A stretch of 64,000 bases of DNA from CAZJHX01 sp964545715 (GTDB lineage Bacteria; Myxococcota_A; UBA9042; GCA-2863065), in the NCBI GenBank assembly GCA_964545715.1, contig CAZJHX010000007.1:1-64000 (forward strand). The letters are read 5' to 3'. Made by a program: the position numbers and the translations under genes. Shown piece by piece: positions 36,111-43,700 of this stretch (positions are counted from its first letter, which is position 1; each line of letters starts with the position of its first letter). Under the pieces are notes generated by a model. It did no database searches. It was not told where the DNA came from and was given only the letters and a program-made list of their open reading frames with translations.

Positions 36111-38555
36111 CTACCAGACCGAGTCCAGCACCACCTTCATCGGGCCGGCGTCGACTCCGAACGGCCCGCGCAGCACCCCGAAGCGGTCCCCGTGCTGCGG
36201 GATGTGATCGCTGCAATACGGCTCGCTGAAAAGGACGACCTCCTCGGCCAGCAGTGGCTTGGGCAGCACCAACTTTCCGCGGGTCTTGCCGCTCCACTTC
36301 AGGTCCATGGCCCCGCCTGGCGACAGCGTCTCGATGTGGCGGCCGTCCACGTCGGACAAGAAGATCCAGATACCGCAGTGTGTCGGGCGCCCCTGCGGAT
36401 CCACCTCGTACGACACCTCGATCGTGTCCACGATGGTCGCCGGATAGTTGGAGACCAGCATCAGGCGCTCGCCCTCATCCATTCGACCCGCATACGGCAG
36501 CACCCGGACCTCCGGATACGGCTCACCCGCCAGCGTCACGGCGATGCTCTCGATAGGCGGATACCAGGGGTTCAGCCAAAACGTAAAGTCGCGCAGCGTG
36601 TCGGTCTGCCCCACGGGGACCAGATTGATGCGATAGCGCCCCGCCATGCGGACCACGCGCACATCCAGCCGCTCGGCAGCAAACTGAAACGCCATCGTGT
36701 GCAGCCAGACGGCCGTCCGAAACGGCGTGCCCGCGGTGCGCAGGTCACGGGGCGCCAGGCTGAACTCGTAGTGACGCGGCACGCCCTTGGAGTACGCCGA
36801 CAGCACGACCACCTGTCCGCTGGGATATACCCGCTTGCCGTCCTCTGTGATCGACGTGCCCTGTGGGCTGCGGCTGACACCCGACAACGTGCCGGCCAGT
36901 CTGCGCGCCCATGCCGTGCGCCAGTGCGGCAGCTGCGGCAGCGGAGCAAAGGCGGTGAGCCGATCGGCGACGGACTGGATCTCCGGCGTGCGCTCCGGCG
37001 GAGTCGGCCAGACCGCCGCGTCCAGCAGGCGCATGTCCACCGGCAGATCAAAACTGCGAACGGCCCTCGTGGTTATGGTGAGCACGGCCAGACAAACTGC
37101 GAACGCTATTAACGGTTTGCTGATGCGGCGCCCTTCCGCGATCAGCGCGTCGATGCCCAGCGCCATGACGATGGCGAGCGGGGCCAGGCCGGGGGCGGCG
37201 TAGGTGATCTGCTCCCAGTCGACGCCCTCCAGCAGCGCGATGGCGCAGGAGTGTGGAACAGCGAACAGCGTTAGCAGTATCAGGGTGCGCCGCTGCCTGC
37301 GTGCGATCCACGTGCCGACGGCCCCCAGCGCCAGCGCGATCTGGCCAAAGGATTGCACGACCAGCAGGGGCAGCCAGACAAACGTGGGAAACGGGTTCCA
37401 GACCGTGCGCACGAGCCCGTCGGTGCCCGAAAAGGGCCACTGCAGCGGCTTGAAGAGAAACGTCTTGCCCATGAAGACGTTGTTGATGACGCGACCGCCG
37501 GAGTCGGCCTGGATCTTTGGGTGCGTGAGCGCGGCCCCCAGCTTCAGCTGGTTGATGTACAGCCACGGCGCTACGGCCACGATGCTGCAGCCGACGGCCA
37601 GCCCCAGCTTCATGACCCGGGTGCGCAGGGGGCCCGACTGCCAGAGCAGCGCAACGCCGGCTGCGGGCAGAAAGAGCACGGCTGGGTGACGGATACCGAC
37701 AAGCTGGCCGCAGACGATGCCGATGAGCACGGCCATGCCGGCGGTGGTGCGTGTCTCCAGCGCGACCCAGAGTAGAAACGCGACCATGGCCAGGGCGAAG
37801 TAGTTCTCGTTGACGTAGTAGGCGCAGAAGACGTGGCTGCCCCAGATGAAGACCGCCGTGGCGATAGCGGCGGCTCGGGGTCCTGCGCCGGCGCGTCGGC
37901 AGGCCAATAGCAGGGCAAGCGCCGTCAGCACGGTCGAGTGCAGCGCCGAGACGAACCAGCCCGCCATCCCGAGTGTGGCGATGGGCACCCCCAGGATCGG
38001 GACGTTGGCGATGCGCTGCTCGTAAAGGAGCTCGCCCAGGCCGTCGAGGCTGGTGTCGTGGTGGATGAGGAAGTGCATGAAGGAGTCGGTGCTGGCGTCG
38101 TAGAGCGGGACCGACACGCTGGGATCGTTGTGGATGCCGTGCAGCGCGATGACGTACAGGCAATGCTGAATGCTGGTCAGGACGTCGCCGGCGTCGATGG
38201 CGCGAAAGCCGAAGACCACAAAGAGCGCGCTTGCACCGAAGATGCCGCACACGACGGCGGTGTCACGGCGCCCGATATCCGGCTCACGCCACAGCCTGGC
38301 GCCCAGCATGCCCACGCCGGCGACGTTGACGGCGCCCGCGACCAGAAAGAGGTAGCCCGCGTCCATGGGAAAGCCGCCAAAGTTGGCCAGCATGAAGAAC
38401 GCGAAAGGGGTGACGCAGAAGCCGCAGAGGATGGCCAGCAGATGGCGCTCCAAGCCGGCGGCGCCGGGCACCATCACCCGTGAGGCGAAATACCCGGGCA
38501 GGTACTGGACCCAGAGCCAGATCGCGATGGCCAGGACTGCGCCGAGGACTGCCAC
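36111..38555 (-). CDS. Polytopic membrane protein, paralogue of 139-2292 and 46842-49310
   Basis: An 814-residue protein with about 12 helices over residues 1-500 and a soluble C-terminal domain of about 300 residues. It shares WLWVQYLPGYF at the N terminus, EQRIANVPILG, YYVNENYFALAMVAFLLW, WNPFPTF and the C-terminal FSEPYCSDHIPQHGDRFGV with the protein at 46842-49310; the latter motif reads YSEPYCSDHVPQPGDRYGV there. The architecture is GT-C-like; the activity is unproven. GTG start, with TAAATT six bases upstream on the coding strand and no ribosome site. The following gene on this strand begins five bases after its stop. Confidence 0.78.
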   Translation of the reverse strand: MAVLGAVLAIAIWLWVQYLPGYFASRVMVPGAAGLERHLLAILCGFCVTPFAFFMLANFGGFPMDAGYLFLVAGAVNVAGVGMLGARLWREPDIGRRDTAVVCGIFGASALFVVFGFRAIDAGDVLTSIQHCLYVIALHGIHNDPSVSVPLYDASTDSFMHFLIHHDTSLDGLGELLYEQRIANVPILGVPIATLGMAGWFVSALHSTVLTALALLLACRRAGAGPRAAAIATAVFIWGSHVFCAYYVNENYFALAMVAFLLWVALETRTTAGMAVLIGIVCGQLVGIRHPAVLFLPAAGVALLWQSGPLRTRVMKLGLAVGCSIVAVAPWLYINQLKLGAALTHPKIQADSGGRVINNVFMGKTFLFKPLQWPFSGTDGLVRTVWNPFPTFVWLPLLVVQSFGQIALALGAVGTWIARRQRRTLILLTLFAVPHSCAIALLEGVDWEQITYAAPGLAPLAIVMALGIDALIAEGRRISKPLIAFAVCLAVLTITTRAVRSFDLPVDMRLLDAAVWPTPPERTPEIQSVADRLTAFAPLPQLPHWRTAWARRLAGTLSGVSRSPQGTSITEDGKRVYPSGQVVVLSAYSKGVPRHYEFSLAPRDLRTAGTPFRTAVWLHTMAFQFAAERLDVRVVRMAGRYRINLVPVGQTDTLRDFTFWLNPWYPPIESIAVTLAGEPYPEVRVLPYAGRMDEGERLMLVSNYPATIVDTIEVSYEVDPQGRPTHCGIWIFLSDVDGRHIETLSPGGAMDLKWSGKTRGKLVLPKPLLAEEVVLFSEPYCSDHIPQHGDRFGVLRGPFGVDAGPMKVVLDSVW

Positions 38556-38561
38556 CGGCGC

Positions 38562-38567
38562 AATTTA
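38562..38567 (-). promoter_or_regulatory. Candidate -10 box of a leaderless promoter
   Basis: On the minus strand TAAATT is followed by six bases and GTG 38555. The gap to the upstream gene on this strand is only 36 bases and contains this element. Confidence 0.45.
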
Positions 38568-38591
38568 CCAGACTCTGACGCCGTTGGCGCT

Positions 38592-39941
38592 TTACAGACC
38601 TTTTGGCAGCGGCAGGATCATCTGCCACTCGGCGCCGGGATCGTGGCAGCTGTAGCCGTCCGTGCGGCCTTTCAGCAGCACATAACGGCCCTTGCCGATG
38701 AGGTGCACGTTTTCCAGCGAGGCGGACTCAGAGCGGCACCAGTCCTCTTCGGGATCGATGGTCTCGTCGTCGTCGCCGAAGCACTCGGTGTCCAGGTACA
38801 CGCGGCCGAGCCGCGCCTTGCGCTTGTTGTCGGGCCACACCCACCAGATGACGGCGTCGTCGCCCGAGGGGCGCAGCGCGATCATGTGGCCTTTATAGGG
38901 CGCGTCCAGCACGACTAGCGGCGTGGTGATGGTCGCACCGTCGCCGTCGCCCTCCGCCATGTGCGTGAGCAGGTTGGCCGGGTTCGTGTACCCCTCGGCG
39001 TGCAGCGCGGCGATCCAGCGCCAGTAGTCCTGGGCGATGTTCTGGTCGGCGTCGTCCTCGCAGTTTCGTGAGCTGGTCAGCAGTGGTGCATGCGCCACAA
39101 CTCGCTTGCTGCCCACCCGCACAATCGTGCCCTCCACGCCGATCAGGCAGCCGTCGTCGTTGTACCGGGGCTCCGCCATGGCCAGCAGCGACCGCGACTC
39201 GTGGTGCGCCACGGCCATGGGGCCCTCCAGGGCGGACCCGTCCATCTCGTAATCGGCAAAGGGCAGGTCACAGTCGCGACCGGCCTCGAGGCAGGCGGGG
39301 TCGACATGACTCCACGGCTCGCCCCAGGTCACCGGCATCACGTTCTCCAGCTGCTCGCGGGGCACCACGGTACCGACCGCGCGCTGGAGCAGCACCGCTC
39401 CGTGGGACACACAGCCCAGCTGTTGGGTCTCGCTATCGAAGCCACACGTCTCCGGCTCGTCCGCGATCGAAGCGCAGTCCATGCCCACGGGCACACCGTC
39501 AACGCACTCTTCAAACACGTCGCCCACGCAGGCCCCCTGCGCCGGAATGTGGTCACACGCGCCGATAGGAATGGGCAGCAGGCGCCGGAATCGAGGCCAC
39601 GCGATGGCGGTCGCAGGCTCTGGCTCGGCGAGCGGCTCAAAGGTGATCACGGGCTCCAGGGCCACCACGTCGCGCCCGGACACCGGCTCCACAAGCTCTA
39701 CTGCGACCGCCGGCGCGTCGACCGGGACGGGCTCCGTGATTGCCACCGGGTCCAGCTTTGGGCGATCCGTCATATACGGCGGGTCGATCAGCGGCGCCGT
39801 GCTGTACCCATATCGGGCTGTCTCAGAGTCGACTGTGTCCGGCATAAACTCGGCGCCGGGATCACCGCAGGCCATTACGGCCGCGCCCAGGGTCAGGCAG
39901 TAGACAACAAAAGTAACGATTCCAGGGGTAGCAGCGCTCAT
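38592..39941 (-). CDS. Lipoprotein of unknown function
   Basis: A 449-residue lipoprotein. The signal peptide ends at lipobox VMAC, followed by a long Pro/Glu/Val-rich linker (about residues 45-110) and a Cys-containing globular domain (ACDHIPAQGACVGDVFEEC). I do not recognise a family. ATG 39941 is chosen because GGAGGA lies six bases upstream; an in-frame ATG four codons earlier lacks such a site. Its stop lies 36 bases upstream of the GT-C-like gene, which has its own promoter-like element. Confidence 0.75.
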   Translation of the reverse strand: MSAATPGIVTFVVYCLTLGAAVMACGDPGAEFMPDTVDSETARYGYSTAPLIDPPYMTDRPKLDPVAITEPVPVDAPAVAVELVEPVSGRDVVALEPVITFEPLAEPEPATAIAWPRFRRLLPIPIGACDHIPAQGACVGDVFEECVDGVPVGMDCASIADEPETCGFDSETQQLGCVSHGAVLLQRAVGTVVPREQLENVMPVTWGEPWSHVDPACLEAGRDCDLPFADYEMDGSALEGPMAVAHHESRSLLAMAEPRYNDDGCLIGVEGTIVRVGSKRVVAHAPLLTSSRNCEDDADQNIAQDYWRWIAALHAEGYTNPANLLTHMAEGDGDGATITTPLVVLDAPYKGHMIALRPSGDDAVIWWVWPDNKRKARLGRVYLDTECFGDDDETIDPEEDWCRSESASLENVHLIGKGRYVLLKGRTDGYSCHDPGAEWQMILPLPKGL

Positions 39942-40129
39942 GGGTTCCTCCATCGGTCGCTCTCCCTATGAGCAACCGATGTGCCACTGGCGCTAAACGC
40001 TGCACAGGACGCTTTCGGCGACCGGGGAAGTCACCAAAACGCGTCAACGCTGACACAGCATTTGAGGCAATGCCGCTCACTTGTTGAATGCCGTTTGGCC
40101 TTTTTGCAGTCGCGCGCCATAATGAGGTC
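39942..40129. other. Divergent intergenic region
   Basis: Lies between the lipoprotein start and the Uma2 start. It contains the promoter described at 40095-40123 and the GGAGGA ribosome site of the lipoprotein gene. Nothing else is recognised. Confidence 0.4.
40095..40123 (+). promoter_or_regulatory. Sigma-70-like promoter, leaderless
   Basis: TTGGCC (40095-40100), 17 bases, CATAAT (40118-40123), then six bases and ATG 40130. Spacing and -10 quality are good. The predicted transcript starts at the ATG. Confidence 0.6.
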
Positions 40130-40669
40130 ATGCTCACGCAGACGCTCCGTACGCGGTCCACCGAGGAAGAGTTTCTGGCCCTTGCGGAATCGCATGATCG
40201 CATCGAACTTATCGACGGTGAGGTGATCTTGTCCCCCGCTCCAACGCCGTTGCACCAGTACATCGTCCTACGCCTCGCCGAGCAGCTGCTGGGGTGGGTC
40301 CGCGCCAACCCACCGGCCGCGGTCGGTCTGTCACCGTTGGATGTGCGACTTGACAGGGGGCGGGTAGTGCAACCCGATGTCTTCGTAGTGGCCTCAGGCT
40401 TCGACCCCGTTGCCTCAGGACCACTGGACGTCGTGCCGGATCTCGTAGTGGAAGTGCTCTCCCACAACCGCAGCTACGATCGAATTGCCAAGAAGTTACT
40501 CTACGCTGAAGCCGGCGTGAGCGAGTACTGGATTGTTGATCCGGAAGAGACACTGATCGAGTTGGTGCAAGGATTGAATACTGTGGCGACAATCAACGCG
40601 GGCGCCGTGCAGTCTGTCGTTCTATCCGGCTTGGCCATAGAGTTGACGTCCTTGTTTCCCGCCGGTTGA
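40130..40669 (+). CDS. Uma2 family putative endonuclease
   Basis: A 179-residue protein of the Uma2/DUF820 family, PD-(D/E)xK-type nuclease-fold proteins expanded in cyanobacteria, planctomycetes and myxobacteria. The visible core is ELIDGEVI, VQPDVFVVA (Asp of the catalytic set), PDLVVEVLS (Glu) and KKLLYAEAGVSEYWIVD (Lys). Their physiological role is unresolved. The ATG at 40130 is chosen over a longer version because a -10 box lies six bases upstream and family members start near the TEEEFLAL motif. It stands alone, with only 47 bases to the convergent giant lipoprotein gene. Confidence 0.9.
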   Translation: MLTQTLRTRSTEEEFLALAESHDRIELIDGEVILSPAPTPLHQYIVLRLAEQLLGWVRANPPAAVGLSPLDVRLDRGRVVQPDVFVVASGFDPVASGPLDVVPDLVVEVLSHNRSYDRIAKKLLYAEAGVSEYWIVDPEETLIELVQGLNTVATINAGAVQSVVLSGLAIELTSLFPAG

Positions 40670-40716
40670 TCAACTGCGCAGCGGAGCGCCGCGTTGTGCC
40701 GGGCACCCGCGCAGGA

Positions 40717-43700
40717 TTACAGGCAGGTGTTGCACGCCGCGTTGGGGCCGGTGACGCATCCCGTGGACACCGCGCAGCCCGGCTTGCAGGTGAAGCCGTC
40801 GTCGCAGGAGCCCGAGATGCAGTCCACCTCGCACGCGCACGCGTTGCCGCAGTCGACGCCCTCTTTGCAGGAGTCACCCGAGCAGCTGACGTCGCAGGCG
40901 CCCAGGCCGCAGTTGACGCCCTTGTCACAGGACTTGCCCGAGCAGGAGACGTTGCAGCTGGCCAGGCCGCAGTCGATGAGCTCCTTGCAGGAGTCGCCCA
41001 GGCAGACGATGTTGCAATCGCCCGTAATGCAGGAGACGCCCTTGTCGCACGACTTGCCGTTGCACAAGACGTCGCACGTGCCCTGCCCGCACTGGACGTG
41101 CTCCTTGCAGGAGTCGCCGGTGCACACCACGTTGCACTCGTCCGAGTTGCTGCAGTCGATGCCCTTATCGCAGCTCTTGCCGCTGCACTCGATGTCGCAC
41201 GTGCCCTCGCCGCACGCGATGGCGCCCTTGCAGGAGTCGCCGTTGCAGTCGACCACACAGTCCTCTGACTGCGTGCAGTCGATGCCCTTGTCGCAGCTCT
41301 TGCCGTTGCAGATCACGTCGCACGGGCCGTCGCCGCACTGGATGAGCTCCTTGCAGCTGTCGCCGTTGCAGGTGACGTCGCATGCCTCGCCCTGAGAGCA
41401 GTCGACGCCCTTGCTGCACGACTTGCCGTTGCAGGTGATGTCGCACGACCACCCGGGCGGGCAGGCGCAGAAGTCGCCCGTGCAATTCAGCACGCACGTG
41501 CCGCCGCCACAGCCGTCGCAGATGACCGGGCACTCGGCCGCCTCGCACGCGTCGCCGATCCCGTTGTTGTCCCCGTCGGCCTGGTCGGCATTGCTCAGGC
41601 CCGGGCAGTTGTCCACGTCTCCGCAGACGCCGTCGCCATCCGCGTCGTTCGCCGGATCCAGCGGGCAGGCGTCACAGGCGTCGCCGGGTCCGTCACCATC
41701 CGAGTCCAGCTGGCCGGCGTTGGCCGTGTTCGGGCAGTTGTCCACGTCGCCGCACGCGCCGTCGTCATCCGCGTCGTTGGCCTTGTCGTTGGGACACGCA
41801 TCACACGCGTCGCCCACGCCATCGTTGTCCCCGTCCTGCTGAAGCGGGTTGGCGTCGTCCGGGCAGTTGTCCACATCGGCACATGCGCCATCGGCGTCGG
41901 CGTCGTTGTCCGGGTCGTTCAGGCAGTCGTCGCAGGCGTCGCCGACCCCGTCGTTGTCCTTGTCGCCCTGGTTCGGGTTGAAGATCTGCGGGCAGTTGTC
42001 CCCTGTCTCGCAGGTGCCGTCGCCGTCCGCGTCGTTGGCGTCGTCCAGTGGGCAGACGTCACAGAGGTCGCCCTGTCCGTCGTTGTCCACATCGGCCTGG
42101 TCGACGTTGCTGACGTCCGGGCAGTTGTCCTCCGACGGGCATAGATTGTCCCCGTCCGCGTCGGCACCCACGTCGTCCGGGCACGCGTCACACGCGTCAC
42201 CGATGCCATCGCCGTCCACGTCCAGCTGATCCGCATTGTCCACGCCAGGGCAGTTGTCGACGTCGCCACAGACACCATCGGCGTCCGCGTCGTTGTCCGG
42301 GTCGTTGAAGCACAGGTCGCACACGTCGCCCACGCCGTCCTTGTCCAGGTCGCCCTGATTGGGGTTGTACGCGTTGGTGCAGTTGTCGTCGCCCGCGCAC
42401 AGCCCGTCGTCGTCCTTGTCGTTGGCCGCGTCCTGTGCACACGCGTCGCAGAGGTCGCCCAGCCCGTCCTTGTCGTCGTCCGCCTGATCGGCGTTGGCCA
42501 GCGCCGGACAGTTGTCGTCCGACTCGCAGTGCCCATCGTCGTCCGCGTCGTTCGCCACGTCGGCGGGGCAGGTGTCGCACAAGTCGCCCGCGCCGTCGCC
42601 GTCGCCGTCGGTCTGGGTCGGGTTGCTCAGCCCCAGGCAGTTGTCCACGCTGTCGCAGACGTCGTCCTCGTCGTCATCCCCCGCCTCGCACGCCTCGCAC
42701 GCGTCGCCAAGGCCGTTGTCGTCGACGTCCTCCTGACCGGGGTTGGGCGTAAACGGGCAGCTGTCCACGTCGGCGCAAACCCCGTCCCCGTCCACATCGT
42801 TGGCCGAGTCCTTGGGGCAGTCGTCGCATGCATTGCCCAGGCCATCAAAGTCGGAGTCCGCCTGATTGGCGTTGGCCACTGATGCGCAGTTGTCCAGGTT
42901 GGCGCACAGCCCGTCCAGATCCAGGTCGTTCTCCCCATCCAGCGGGCAGCCGTCGCACGCATCGCCCACACCGTCGCCGTCGATGTCCTTCTGTGAAACG
43001 TTCCCCAGCTGCGGGCAGTTGTCCACGTCCGAGCAGATGCCGTCCTCGTCAAAGTCGTTGAGCCCGTCCTTGGGGCACGGATCGCACGCGTCGCCCAGCC
43101 CATCGGTGTCGAAGTCGACTTGATCCTCGTTGGCTACCGCCGGGCAGTTGTCCGCGTCCACGCACAGCCCGTCCCCATCCTTGTCGTTGCCGGGATCCGT
43201 CGGGCAGATGTCGCACGCGTTGCCCAGCCCGTCCGCGTCGTCGTCGGCCTGGTCCGCGTTGGCCAGCTGTGGGCAGTTGTCCAGGTCGCCGCACACGCCG
43301 TCCTCGTCCGCGTCATCGTCCGCGTCGTTGGGGCACGTGTCGCACACGTTGCCGGCGCCGTCTGAGTCCGCATCCGCCTGATTCGGGTTGGCGATCGCCG
43401 GACAGTTGTCCGCCTCGCATACGCCGTCCTTATCCGGGTCGTTTTCCCCGCTCGTCGGACACGGATCACACACGTCGCCCAGCCCGTCCAAGTCGGTATC
43501 CGCCTGTGCCGGGTCGGGTACGGTCGGGCATACGTCCACCGACGTGCAGGCGCCGTCGCCGTCCGCGTCATCCGGGGAGTCGGCCGGGCACGCGTCGCAT
43601 ACATCGCCCTTGCCGTCGGAGTCGCCGTCCTCCTGGTCGGGATCGGGGTCCAGCGGGCATTTGTCGACATCGCCGCACACGCCGTCGGCATCCACGTCGT

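Noticed and set aside
40670..40716. Stem CTGCGC/GCGCAG considered as a terminator between Uma2 and the giant lipoprotein
   Set aside because: No T-run follows on either strand and the loop is long.
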